Origin: Parelaphostrongylus tenuis
Taxonomy: Eukaryota; Nematoda; Chromadorea; Rhabditida; Metastrongylidae
Length of the DNA stretch: 64,000 nucleotides
Direction: 5' to 3'
NCBI GenBank assembly: GCA_019055375.1
Contig: JAHQIW010000301.1
Location: forward strand, 1-64,000
In this document: piece after piece, positions 23,443 to 36,200 of the stretch
How positions within the stretch are numbered: position 1 is the first letter of the stretch
How the letters are laid out: every line of letters starts with the position of its first letter
The notes under the pieces: model-generated
The model's input: the letters and a program-made list of their open reading frames with translations, nothing else
Told to the model about the DNA's origin: nothing
Databases searched by the model: none
Position numbers and translations under genes: made by a program

Positions 23443-25484
23443 CGCCTATTTATACGCTTATATGAATGAAATTCTGATGACGTTGCTCATTATGAGGTAT
23501 GATTTATTTGGTTCAAGTAAACTCCTTGTTTACCGCTTTGAATCCCTTGTACCTGCTAAGAACTGCACATTTGAAGTTCTAGTTAAAGTCGACGACTAGC
23601 GATGATTGATTCGATTTCAGTTAGCTTCTCACTGTTACTGATAGTAAAAACACTGTTGACAGCTACCCTGAGGAGCGTCCAGTGATGTGCTTAGGAGATT
23701 ACGAAGAAATGCAATCAGAGGATGGAAATGAGGGTGAGGATGACGACCACCGTGATGTGGTAGCCACCAGTGAGTGCTCTGACAATGTTGTAGCCTCATA
23801 ACCTCTTCAAATACGATGATAGTAAGCAGGAGTGGCCCGACAGCTTCTGACTGAATACAGTCAACAGGTAGGGTTTTGTGAACTATTAAGGATGACATAT
23901 GAGATCTTATTGTAACAGAACACAACAGAAATGCTTATGAAAAAGGATAACGCTGTGGCCGGCAAGTGCAAAACAGTCTAGGTGAATCCTTAAGGTTTGC
24001 CTTAAATGAGACTCGTTCAAATGCTAGAGTTGACAGATCATTGGAAAGCAACTAGTTTTTGTGGGGATGTAACGTTTATGTTCAAACCGGCGAATTTCCT
24101 TAGTGATAGAGTAGGAAAATTAGGAGACGCTAAGGATAACGGTGTGCATTGTTGCTAATATCAACAGAAAGATCGAATCTTTTAAGGGAATGCGAATGGA
24201 TCCTTTTATTTTTATTTGAGCCAACATGTCATGTGGTTTGGTAAGGGCCCTTGTACAGCCCGAGACACGTGCTCCGCCCCCACAGACTCATCAGCCGGGC
24301 AGAACCCGTCGTCTGTCGATCTTTTTATAGTCAGTTCTCTCGGGAGCCCCACACTCCTTATATTCCTTGTGTTGGGTGAATGTTTCACCTGACATGGAGT
24401 GTAAAGCGTACGTCGTCGATAACTATATATAAGGAGTGTGGAGCTCGCGAGAGAACTGACTATAAAAAGATCGACAGACGACGGGTTTCTGCCCGGCTGA
24501 TGCGTCTGTGGGGGGCGGAGCACGTGTCTCGGGCTGTACAAGGACCCTTACCAGACCACATGGCATGTTGGCTCAAATAAAAATAAAAGGATCTATTGAA
24601 ATTTGAGCGTGGTCTTAATAAAGCACTCGAAGGAAAGGAATGCGAATGCTTAGAACCTGGTGTCGAAATCTATGAAAGGCAATTATCTTTTTTCTCCTCG
24701 AAGAACTTGTGCTCCACTTTTCATATCTTTATCGAAAGAGTGGTAAAGCTTACTTTCGTTGTAAGAGGTTTTGTTGATGAGTGTTTTAAATTGCACAATG
24801 AAACTTTTTGTTTTTTTTGCATTTGAGTATGAAGGACTATTACACAAGAATTTCAGGAACACTAGTACCGTGAAAAAACTTTTTGTGATCATAGGTAAAA
24901 CTGTGTGATAGGATCGGGCGGTTCCAATGAAATTGAGGAAGTTCATCTGAATAAAACGTTTTCCGTTGGCACTTTACTATTGAATAGTATAAACTGGTTT
25001 GCTGATCTGATGGATGTAAAGTGATTTTTTTTCTCATTCTTCGCTATTTTGATTACCGTTTTCGTCAGATGTTCCGTATCCGGTTGTGTAAAAAATGACT
25101 CCTTTTTTGAGCCATAACTGAACAGTGATGTTTCCTTTCAGAATACAGTTTCAAAAAGTCATGATTGTTTTTGGGCGCGCATTGCAGCCATGGCAATTCA
25201 TTCGTTTTCGCCACACCGGTTTCCCAACCTTTTTAAGCGGCATCAAACTTGTATAAGGGAAGCCCGCTCTGATCCTCAATCGCCGATTGCTGTTTCGCAG
25301 TGATGGCTTGAGATGGTGTGGTGGGAGTGTAAATTATCAAAAAACCGAACACGTATGGGAGACAGGGATTGTGACTAAGAAACGAATGGAGTGTGTGGAT
25401 ATTGAAGACATGTGGTCAGATCATAATTTCATCCAATCTCCACGAGGAAGGCATTTTTTGTTGAGCAAGAAAGCGCAGCTGTAG
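23443..25484 (+). CDS. unidentified gene, three 3' exons, one frameshift
   Basis: Exons 23443-23496 (CCCGCAG acceptor, reads AYLYAYMNEILMTLLIM), 23663-23769 (SYPEERPVMCLGDYEEM, then an acidic run, donor GTGAGT) and about 25149-25484 join in matching phase. The last exon reads DCFWARIAAMAIHSFSPHRF, then after a one-base shift in TTT at 25293-25295 continues SDGLRWCGGSVNYQ to HFLLSKKAQL-stop. Both halves look natural, so the shift is probably an error. If the second exon is not spliced it stops at 23801. Family not recognised; conserved-looking C and W residues suggest a folded secreted or lumenal domain (inference). A family M palindrome lies in the intron. Confidence 0.42.
24203..24625. mobile_element. 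M element, well preserved
   Basis: Arms of about 160 bp, nearly identical: GGATCCTTTTATTTTTATTT on the left and its mirror on the right. The right flank runs into GAAATTTGAGCGTGG. Lies between two exons of the gene at 23443. Confidence 0.85.
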
Positions 25485-26220
25485 TTACGTTTTTCCGTGC
25501 TAGTGATAATTCCTTTGTCTTAACTTCCCTCTAACCAAGTAAAGACTTTTTTCACGTTCCTAGAACTGACACATCTCCCGTCGTCACACTGATGTGTATG
25601 TCGAAGCAAAATCTGTATACTTATTGCTAATTTTACTCAAATCATATGCACCTTCTATTCACCTAGAGATTTAAGTGAGTTCTTAATTCATTTGATAGCA
25701 CTAACTTTGTACTCTAATTTTTCGTCGTTGCTGAAGCTACATAGTTACAACTTTTTTTGCACACGATAGTCAATTCGGTCAATTGGTGCACGATAATCAC
25801 TCAATTGGAGGTAAATCAACAGCATTGTGAATCTGCGCATTGACATTACTTTAGCTCCAAGAGGATCGAATCTAGAATTATTAGAGGTGTTCCAATAAAT
25901 TTTCTATTATGACTTTTTCACCTAAAGACGGGTAATTTTTTTTTTCTTCGCTCTACAAATGCCGGTTACCAAGGCTTATCCTTCTTCCGTATCTTCATCT
26001 TCCATAACTCTCTTACAAGAAACTCCAATGTCTTAAGCAATTCGTAGAGATATATGAGTTCTGCCTATCCAAGCCCTAAAGTTTGTCGAATCCAAATATC
26101 ACATATTGTCGAGTTCCAGCGATGTCCATTTTTGAATACTACTTTCATGAATAACTGCCACAGGACAACAAAATCAAGGGAAAAAGGCTGTGGCGCATTT
26201 GAAGTACAGCCTTTTCATCT

Positions 26221-26563
26221 TTATCTTAGTAATTTACATGACTCGTCTTCACATAGGTTATGCGGATCCCAGCACTTCTTGCATTCATTCTCAGCATTGG
26301 TCATCGAACATTCCGCCTGTTGCTTGAGGGTTTCTTCGCTAACGAAATGTCATAGAATGCTGGTCGAGTCGATTTTCCTACATATCTTGGAGCAGCCAGA
26401 CGGCAACACCCTCTCAGCCCTCAATTTTATACGTTTGAAAAAAGTAAGCATATGGCTTTTTCCAAAGCTGCGTGATGACCAATTGATGCTTATATCCTCG
26501 TAACCTTCTAAACGAATCTTTTACTGAATTCATATTAGGAACCTCATCAGTGTAGTCGGATCT
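26221..26563 (-). CDS. two candidate minus-strand exons, unidentified
   Basis: At 26414-26563 the minus strand reads DYTDEVPNMNSVKDSFRRLR and on to a stop, with natural composition. At 26221-26338, after a TTCGTTAG acceptor, it reads a cysteine-rich tail (AECSMTNAENECKKCWDPHN, six Cys in 38 residues) to a stop. The two do not join in phase as read. A plus-strand frame of 149 codons over the same bases is a shadow. Confidence 0.3.
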
Positions 26564-27793
26564 TTAACGGAGGACATTGATCCGACATAATGAGATTAAC
26601 ATTAAGAATTTCAAACATCAACAGCAGCTTCAGAACATTAGTCTTAGATCGAGGTGTGAAGATTACACGACCGAGGTCAGTACAGCGATTGATCAGAGAG
26701 CTCATCAACTGAATGCTACAAAATTAACGAAATAAAGTTGATAAGCCAGGATTAATGGGTTTGAGCTTTGAGAATGCTTGTAATTTCAAGTGTTAGATCG
26801 ATGTTTCCAATTCAGTGTGCTGAATTTTGAAAAGGAGAAAAAAAAAGAAAAGAAAGGTAAGACGTTATAATAATCATAACAACAAGGTAATATAAGAGGC
26901 AGGCAAGGATCATTTGAACAAAGACGAAATTACGAACTGCGAAAGAAATGGTAATTTTAAACATTATATGGAAAATATGAGTTCTCGGTATCTTTTCTCG
27001 CTTAGACAAAGCCCGGAATGACGTCTTCGCGAGTGTTACAAATACCAACTGTATCGAAAAAGAGTGTTCCTTCTGCTTTAATGTCCATTCGAAACCGTAC
27101 CTGACATCAGATTGTTCAAACATGTATTGGAATTCTACATGGTTCAATCAACTGAATCGAGGGAAAAGGAACACTTGAAATAACATGCGAAAAAATGTTG
27201 CAATTCGTACACCAGAGTACGATGAAGTGAAGTTCGCTACTTCTAATTGTCTTCTCAGTAAAGGTGACAACGAACCACTGATGTCATGCTGTGTTATGGC
27301 TTGCCAAAGTAGAAAATAAATCTCTCCCCTCTTCGGATAGTCTTAATCGCAAAGAGCAACAGCTAATCAGTGAAAATGATTCAAAGTGGAAAAAGCAAGC
27401 AAAGTTGTAGAATATGCAATGTGAGGGCCCTTGTACCCGTCAATTAGCGAAGTGAACCGTTAGGTGACAAACGACTTCTTCATGACATCCAATTGGGGAT
27501 GATTCACCTTTTCTCTCACCGTCCACATTGGAAAATGGGGCCTTCTTTTTAAATTCATTGAAAATCATTGATTCCTGTAAGATTTCTCCCCACCGGAAGA
27601 CGGTGATACTTCTGCATTAGCATGATGCACCATAGCCTTTCTAGCTGATGAGCAAATTCTTCGACTTCTTTCGCAAATAGTTTGAACCTCGGAGCACGAT
27701 TTCCTTCGTCAGGGCACCCTCGCATATCTTCATTTCAAGGTCATGATCACAATGAAAGGAAGAGGAGTAGCTGAACGAGACTACTCGTAGTTC

Positions 27794-28163
27794 CTAAGAC
27801 TGAACTCCTTTGGATCCATTTTTTGTCACGAGAATCGGGTGATAAGAGAATTTGACTGCGAGGACTTCGCCAGAAACGACCGTTTCGACTACTCCTACCT
27901 CTTTGGAGAAGTGGATCCAGGAGAATTTAATATTGAGTAATGGTTGTTGTGCCAAACTTTTCCACCATTTCGATTGACATTTCAGTCCTGCAATCGTTTC
28001 TCTGTGTATAAGTGGAAAAATTTCCAAAGAAATGATCGCGTACGTAAACCGCGACCTCGTAGCACGGATTTTTCATTATCACTTTCTACATCCTCTACAT
28101 CAAAAACTTCTTTTTTTGCTTTTTTAGTGGTCCTTTTCGTTTGCGTATGTGGACTACTGTTCT
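27794..28163 (-). CDS. unidentified gene, last two exons, basic then folded C terminus
   Basis: Exon 28044-28163 (CATTATTAG acceptor, donor GTACGC) reads a lysine/arginine-rich stretch (TKRTTKKAKKEVFDVEDVES), typical of nuclear proteins. After a 56-nt intron, exon 27794-27987 continues in phase (LKCQSKWWKSLAQQPLLNIK) to a TAG stop. I cannot name the family. The candidate start exon at 28319-28477 also carries a nuclear-localisation-like KKRR and may be the 5' end, though one more exon is needed to fit the phase. Confidence 0.42.
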
Positions 28164-28318
28164 CTAATAATGTAGCACTAGTTCAATAACAGAAAAACAC
28201 TTTCACGAATTTTCATGCTAATTCAGCCCATTTCATCAATGATACATATTTTCACATCAACTGCCAAGATCCAAATTACTGAAGACAGCAAGCAAAACTA
28301 AATCTAATGAGTTTTAAT

Positions 28319-28477
28319 TTAAGTCTTTAGCATATGCAGCTGCTTATCATTGTGGAGATAGTCATGAGAGCTGTGCACAACCGACGGAGATGACTTTTCC
28401 TCATGATTCATCTTCTTTAGAGCGCAACGTCGTTTTTTGACTGGAAGAGCAGGCACACTCGTGTCCACAAGTGTCAT
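28319..28477 (-). CDS. candidate first exon with KKRR motif
   Basis: An ATG one base after a splice-acceptor-like ACTAATTAG, as expected of a trans-spliced start, opens 52 codons (MTLVDTSVPALPVKKRRCAL, then a serine/histidine-rich part). It would be spliced out at GTTGTG or GTGCAC before the TAA. It lies just upstream of the exons at 27794-28163 on the same strand. Confidence 0.35.
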   Translation of the reverse strand: MTLVDTSVPALPVKKRRCALKKMNHEEKSSPSVVHSSHDYLHNDKQLHMLKT

Positions 28478-29069
28478 CCTAATTAGTATATAGTAAAAGT
28501 TAACTAAGAAGGAACATAGAATCGCTTCTTTTCTTTTTTCTGTCCAAAGGGTTTAGAATATGTGAAGCAGCTATGGAAACACGTGCAATCGTTGATGAGG
28601 GAAGTGCCTGTAATGATCTGCATCTATTCTTCTTTGATAACTAGAAGTGAGGTTGTAAATATTAAATTAATGCGCTAAAATGCCGTACGTCAGTAGCGGC
28701 TTTTCCGCGATCTCGCCATCTTAAGAGCGTGGAAAATTCAGATTGACATGTATCTTAGTCGGCCGAACACTCTTCTAAGCAAAGCAGATAGAACACAGTG
28801 CGTAAATGTTTTATCGCATAGTAAAGAACTTCCATTTTACTCGCCATTTCGATGAACTCGTTGAGTCTGGCGTGGCACATAGATGTTTTACCGTTCGCCC
28901 ACGTCGTGCGCACAGCGATAGGCAGTTTGTGCTGGCGTGGTTGCTATGGAAACATTGGATTTCAATTGGATAATTGAGGTTCTGGGAGAACATTATCGCC
29001 TCTAAACGATGGGATATTAGAGAAAGGAAATCTAAGAGTCCTGAGCGGTACATGAAAAATTCGATCTTA

Positions 29070-29250
29070 GGTGTGAGTTGACCCTGAGTTTTACTCTTAT
29101 CGGGGGCGTGTGCTACCAAGACACCACCAAAGCCATCGCTTCGCTACCACTCTTTTTTCGATATGAACTATCGGAGCTGTCAGTGGCCAACCAAGCGCAT
29201 AACTTAGTTGACTCGTCATTGAATGAAACCCAGCTGAGCCGGAGCTGCAC
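29070..29250. mobile_element. P element fragment
   Basis: GGGGGCGTGTGCTACCAAG and the CGATATGAACTATC centre parallel 43625-43740. Confidence 0.5.
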
Positions 29251-29834
29251 CTCAAATCACAATGCTTCAATTTTTAATTCCTGTTTTCACATTTTTTTAT
29301 AGAAACGCATCCAGTCTGATACTGATTCTCTAGCAACTCCTAATAACTTTTTTGTAACTGAACTACTCTGCCTTGTGTGGATAGAAATTAGTCCAAATCG
29401 CCAAGATGCATAGCTGATCTCAATTGCTCTTGGAACTCTACAAGAATATTTGAGCAGGATTTTTGTAGCAAAATGAGTAATGCAAGAAAATTTCTGGGAC
29501 GTGCTGTCTAGGAACCTACTAATAGTTTTCAATCATCTCGTCTCCTTTATAGTTTGCTTATTCTTTAACTAGTATCAGGGATAATTATGTGTTATCTACA
29601 AAATATAAACAAGCCTGGGATACGACACGCTCTCAGCAACCTGTTTATATATGCGAGCACCAAGACGCATTGTCGATGTCGTACGAGCCAAATTTATGCA
29701 TCAGGTCATATCTTCATGGAAAACGGCAGCGGTTTGCTGCAAGTTTTGTCATACTTTGTTCATTGTAAGTCTGAATGCTCGATTACAACAAAGATTTACA
29801 AGATATATAAAGTCAATGCTGTTTATGCTTTCAG

Positions 29835-29980
29835 ACAAGTCTGAGACCGGTCTGATACCAATCTACCGACCCCAGATGGATGAATGGCTTGGGGAGCCGA
29901 GTATGAGATCGAACCATGGACCTTGTGTGCAACGCAGAGCACCTCTCACCACTGCGCCACATGAGCTCTATCATCGAACA
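29835..29980 (-). mobile_element. S1 SINE fragment (head half)
   Basis: Reverse complement carries B box GGTTCGATCTC and A box TGGCGCAGTGG, plus part of the body. Confidence 0.7.
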
Positions 29981-30276
29981 ATGCCGTCTGCGTATTGTTT
30001 TGTCCGCAATCACACCAGCGGGCGAAATAGCCGTCGTAAAATGATGCGTCTTGTCGCGGAGATCAAACTATTTGCTCATCCTCCTCCTCCTTCTTCTCGA
30101 TTTCTCGTTTCCGTGCTTAGACGAATTTTCTAGTTCTTTTTAGCTTCGTCGATTTTCTGGGAAGATTTCCGGTTAGTGGGAAAATCGTAAAAAACGATTT
30201 GATCCCGGTGACGGGACTTGTTTACCCGCCTGTTTTGCATCTTACGACGACTGATTGTCTTAGTCGATGCTGAACG

Positions 30277-33200
30277 ATGAGGAAAACAGCAGAGAAGCTG
30301 ATGGCCTACAGACGAAGCGCTGTGGAAGACGTTCAGCCAGCGTCGAACAGCGGTGAGCCGTCGTCAGAAACGCAACCGGTGGGAAATTTTCCTTTCGAAA
30401 AACTCGTTGAATAACTCGTTTTATTTTCCTTTCTCTTGTTTTTCTTTTCTACGTAAATTTATTAACAAACCAGAAAGAGCATTAGCAGAACACGAGTTCC
30501 GATGGTGCAGTGGTTAGCACATGCGCCTTGAAGAAGGTGAGGCGCGGGTTCAGCTCTCGCCCGAGCCTCCGAGTGCTCAACGTTCCTGATTCTAGCTGAT
30601 TCTTTCACATTGATGGTACTTTTAACACTCTCTCGAAAATGAATATTCTCTCGGTGGCTGTTAATAGTTTTTTTAAACTGGCCCACATGGGAACTTTCGA
30701 GATCCGCTTGCTCATGGATAAAATGTCGCTTTTTTGCTCTAGATGCACAACCTCTGAGATTGTGATGTTTCCTATGTGCCTAAGAGAATCGAGTGGCGAG
30801 CAAAAACTAGACTTAGCTGGGAGTCGAACCCGCATTTAACCCGAACCGGAAGCGCGTGCTATCACTACACCACAGAGCCCACCACTTATACACCACGCAT
30901 TCTTCAATATCTCACTATCGTAGCGATTAGCCACCACCTTTGACGGGTTCTAACATTAGAAATCTAGACTGTTGCATATCGCAATGGCTGTCAACTTAAC
31001 TAATTACGTAAAGCGATATCGCATACCCGACCAATTTTGTTGTTTGGTGGCTGATAGCTGATAGCTGATATCGAAGAATGCGTGGTGGATAAGCGGCGGC
31101 CTCGGTGGTGTAGTGGTAGCACGCGCTCCCGGTATGGGTGAAATGCGGGTTCGACTCCCGCCTCAGGTCGAGTTTTTGCTCACCACGCAATTCTCTTAAG
31201 TATATCTGATAAGTAGTATTTGAGCCAACATGTCATGTGGCCTGTTAAATGGCTCTTTTGCAGCCTAATACAGGTGTTTCGGCCTTACAGCCACGTCAGT
31301 CGGGCAGGTCTTTCGTCTATAGCTAGTTCTCTCGGGTTTCCTATTCTCCCTACAGAGAGGTGGGCGACGACGAACAATTTACGCAACCTTTCATTATTAT
31401 TTGAGCCAACTTGTCATGTGGTCGGGTAAGGGCTCTTGTATAGCCCGATACACGTGTTTCGTCCATACAGACTCGTCGATCGGTCAGAACCCGTCGTCTT
31501 TCGATATTTTTGTAGTCAGTTCTCTCGGGAGCTCTGCTCCCTTACAGAGAGTTATCGTGAACGACGTTTTACACTCTATGTCAAACGAAATTTTAACCTA
31601 ACACAGAGAAAAATAACAGCCAAAGAGCAATCGAGTGCGCAAACTCTCTGTAATAGGTGAAAATTTCGCTTGACATAGATTGTAAAACGTTCGTCTTCGA
31701 TGACTCTCTGTAAGGGCGCAGAGCTCCCGAGAGAACTGACCATAAAAATATCGAAAGACGACGGGTTCTGCCCGACTGACGAGTCTGTGAGTACGAAGCA
31801 CGTGTATCGGGCTGTACAAGAGCCCTTACCTGACCACTTGACAAGTTGGCTTAAATAATAATGAAGGATATATTGAAATTTGAGCGTGGTCTAAACAAAG
31901 CACTCGAAATAAAGGTATAATTTACACAACCGTCGTCAAGTGAGAAATCACAAGATCGGGTTGTACAAGAGCCCATAAATAGACTACATGACAGCTAGGC
32001 TCAAATAGTAATTATGAGATGTATTTAAATTTGAGCGGATGCTCGAAATAAATGGTACAATATTACAAAAATACCAGCCAAGAGTGATCTCTTAGGTATA
32101 ATTGGAACGTCATAACGCCGCGAAAAAAGCAGTAAAAACAATGGAAGTCTTGGCTTTTTCTGAGATTTTATGTTTTGATTTTTTTTATTTTTATTTCTAT
32201 CTGTTTTTATATCCATTCTTCTATCAGGTTTACTAATTTTTGCTTGTTTATTCTATTTGTACTGATGTAGATTAATGTGCAAACCTTTACGTCAGGCGGG
32301 ACGCGAACCCTTATCTTACTTTATCCGGGAGCGCGTGCTTAACTCCTTGCCCTGTAGGCGCCCGTCTTGCCCACCACTCTTTCTGCGCTACAATGCAGCT
32401 ATTTGTCAGCAACCAACCGTCAACGATTTGGCCCAGGTAGTCAATATCGACACTGAACCCTGTCGCGTTGACGGATATTGGGTATTGTCGATACCGACTA
32501 CCTGGGCCAAATCGTTGACGGTTGGTTGCTGACAGATAGATGCATTGTAGCGTAGAAAGAGTGGTGGTCAAAACGGGCGTCGGTAGTGCTACGGATTAGA
32601 GCATGCGCTTTTGGAGAGAGTGAGGTGCGGGTTTCAAGTCCCGCCTGACGCAGAATTTTTTTGCACTTCTCTCTACGTCAATGGGCATATCTATTGACAT
32701 CATTCCACCGCTAAAAGGTGTCTAATATGAAGGTTTATTTTGTTTAAGCACAGATTTCATGAAAGTGTGCAGTAAAAAGTGTAGTTTTTCTAAAGTACTT
32801 CTCTTTATCTTTTCTTTTTGAACATCATTCATTTTCTTTTCTTCTCCATTTCTAATCAACTTTACTAAATTTCAATTCTTTGTCTTTTTTTATTCCTACT
32901 TTCACCGCCATCTTAGTTTTTTTCCTTTCAAATTTGAGGATTGCAACTAGCTCAACAGTGACCTCACCGACTTCGTTGATCACCAACCTCATTCTTTTTG
33001 GTGCAAGACATTCAACCCTTGCCCAGCATATCACTAATCATGATAGTGACCGGATTGTTGGTTGATTTTTTCCAAATATATAGCCCCCGCTGATAGGCAG
33101 GTGGCGTCGCGCCCTCGCTTGTATGGCAGTCCCAGGAGGCCGACTGCGCCTGCTTTCCCACGAGATGCGACGCCGCCATTACAATAGCCCACTGAGATTA

Positions 33201-36200
33201 GACGTCGCGCGGCACGATGCGGTCCTTCAAGGGAGAGCGCTTGAATTAACTAGAGTGTCAGAAAGAATTTGTGGATAACCGATAAAAAAGTTTCTCTTGA
33301 ATTACCAAGATACAAGATTTTGAGGGCTAGGAAGGGATTAAGCATTCCTGCTTTAAGGAACGGGTGCCACTTTGCCCAGAGAGGAACTGGGGGTCAGGAA
33401 GATTAGACACGCTCCGTCGAGCTCGGCGCATAGAATCGGACACGAACGCGATTCTCAGCTCTGGCTTTCAGTCAGATCTGATGGTAGTTTTCTGATTCAT
33501 GGGTTATTTGGTTCGCAACCTTTTCTTTTTTCTACCTCTGCCACATGTAATTCACCTTTTAGTGGACCCGGACCTTTCCATCAATGACGTATTATCGATT
33601 TCATCAGAACGTTTGCGACGGCCAGAGCTCCCATGGGACCTGGCAATGGCTCAATATTGACGTTCTCGATGCACCACCGTTTTGTACGTGGCGTAAATTC
33701 TACGAATCGAATCCGCGTCGTACTCTTGTTGTCACTTTTTCATTCTACGTAGCTGGACAGTTGCTTTTCATTTGGTAAGCCGTTTTAGTGTTAGATTAAA
33801 GTACATTTCTCGATATTTTAGCGTTCAGATTGGCTTGTGTGGCCCAGTGGATAGAGGTGTCCTGCAGCACACACGTGGTCGATGGTTCGATCTTGTGCCC
33901 TGGGCTAACCAAGCCTTCCATTCCTCAAGCTCAGCGAATCGGTATTGCATTTGTCTAGAAAGATGGCAGCACTTACTTGATAATATGTCGGTAGGACCAC
34001 GGGAAGTCATTGCAAAGGCCAGATGTATTCAGTCACCTTAAACAATGTTCGCTGAAGTCGGATGCGTACTGCGGTCCTTGGGGATTTATCTGCGCGGCGA
34101 GTTTTATCCTTTTGTCGTTCATTTATCCAAATGAGTATTTTTTCTATCTCTACACGACTTTGCATAGCTTCACTGTGTAAATCTCAACTTATCTAGGCAT
34201 TTGAGTTGTTCTCTCGCATCCATCGTCTAGAAGAGTACTCGAATTTTTCCTTGTGGATCTGGTTGCTGCTTGAGGTCTTTTTCGTCTTCTTTGTAAATCG
34301 TTGATCGAGTCGATTTTCTTTCGAATATGAGACACTGAACTAGAGTGTCCACTTATACTGCATTGAGTGTAGTGTTCCTAGACAACAGTGGTGCCCAAAA
34401 AACCGACAGCGGTCGGATGAGAGAAGTTTGGTGATTTGAGATGGGGCTGAGCCAGCATCACGCTCATGATGAACAGCTTCACTGCCACCGCTTCACGCGA
34501 GTCTTTCAAATCAGGCTACCATCGGGAGATCATGTTTTTGCTTTGATTTGGCATAATTTATTCGGAAGTGAATGATGTGGGGTTTCAGCTTACGAAAGAT
34601 TAGCACAAATTTTCACTCTTCCTGAGAGATTGCATCAATTTTGGTATCTAATATAAGCATTGCTTAGAACTGGTATAAGATGTGGTACCAGAATCGTTTG
34701 GGGAGATAAGCACACTGATTTGATACAACGGTATGCTTTTGCCGGTCTTCTTGAATACCATGTACGATTTCAATCATTTTTTTTTCAAAGCGAAATTGAA
34801 TCCATTACATTTCCATCAGGAATTTTTGGACATCAGACTCCATCTTACAATCAAGGATAAAGGAAGGAAGTTCTTAGCGTTGATCATTCCTTAAGAGATG
34901 CCCCATGCCATCATTTCATCAAGCGTCGTTAGAGGTGATTCAATGCATATTCGGCCATTAAAATGACTCGCGGTGGGCCTACCGATCTATTAAGTCAGTG
35001 CTGTTATCATCCCTGACAAGCCTCGTGCCAACTCACCGACCTTGGACAGATGGAAGGGCTTAATGAGCAACGAGCGTGAGATCGATCCACCAACCTCGAC
35101 TGTGTCGGTAGACACTTTTGCCCACTGCTCCACAGGCACTATTATAGTATATTGGAGCTGATTTTATTGAAAGATTATTCTGTTACTCCTCAGGGCTCAA
35201 TTTGGATTGGTGTTTTTTGCTGTGTCCGTGCTTCTGACTATATGTTTGAGTTTAGGAAATCGCAGTGAAGGAGAGGTATGCAGCTTTTGAGCCTGGGAAT
35301 TTTTGCATTATATACAGGATTCAGTTATGCTTTGGTGTCATATATCTGTACTTTAATGCCATATATTCAACAATATATATTTACAAACATATCCATGAAG
35401 AAGTTGACCGCTTGTGGCGTGGTGGTTAGAGGTTCCTCCGACACACTCATGTTAGATGGTGTGATCACGACTCAAGGTTCGTCAAGGCTTCCATACCTCC
35501 GTGGTCGATGAATTTATACCAGGCTTGTCTGGGAGGAAAGTAGCCCTGACCTGATAATCGGAAGGACACCGTGAGTCATTATAATGTTCGGATATTCATT
35601 CAGTCACCTCAAACAAACGTTCATGAAGTTGAATGCATGGCGCATCTCTTAGGAGGACGATCAACGCCGAGAGCTTCATCCTTTATCTACTATATCTATA
35701 TTATCCAGTTTTCCCAATCTTTTCTTACCGTGTTGTTCTATCTCTATGTGGGTTATGATCTACTCGCCACCTCTCTATAGCTATCTCCTGAGCCCGATCG
35801 TTTGTGATCAATCAGTGGGTAGTTGAGGAATGCAAAGGATGAAGTTCTGGACGTTGATTAGTCTCCGAAGCATGCATTCATCTTCTTTTAGCATCGTTTA
35901 GAGTGAATAGATGCATATTCGGCCTTTACGTTGACCCTCAGTGAACTACCTATGAACCAGGTCAGTGCTGCTGTCATCTCAGGCAGCTCTGGTACCAATT
36001 CACCAGTCCTGCAGGGATGGAGGATTTGGTGAACATTGACCGCGGGATCGAACCATCGAACGTCGACTGACTGGGCTTCTGGGTGCCGTAGTGCTCGTCC
36101 TCCTCATGGCATTGATATAGTGATGTAATGGAATCTTAACCGATACATGCCGCTTTACATCGAGGTGTTCTAGATGTCTGCATATTCTGTCTTCAATCCG

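Noticed and set aside
23635..23925. Histidine-rich minus-strand frame
   Set aside because: It is the complement of an acidic plus-strand exon with better splice signals.
26054..26503. A 149-codon plus-strand frame
   Set aside because: The minus strand of the same bases reads more natural protein with splice signals and a Cys-rich tail; the plus frame looks like its shadow.
29587..30133. A spliced gene in this stretch
   Set aside because: All three plus frames are open for a while and part is an S1 SINE; no frame could be preferred.
31096..31167. A genuine tRNA gene
   Set aside because: A and B boxes and acceptor pairing are present, but the unit is one arm of a repeated palindrome, the anticodon arm is not clean and many diverged copies exist nearby.
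32275..32571. Two overlapping frames on opposite strands with similar protein sequence
   Set aside because: They arise from the two arms of a P palindrome, not from genes.
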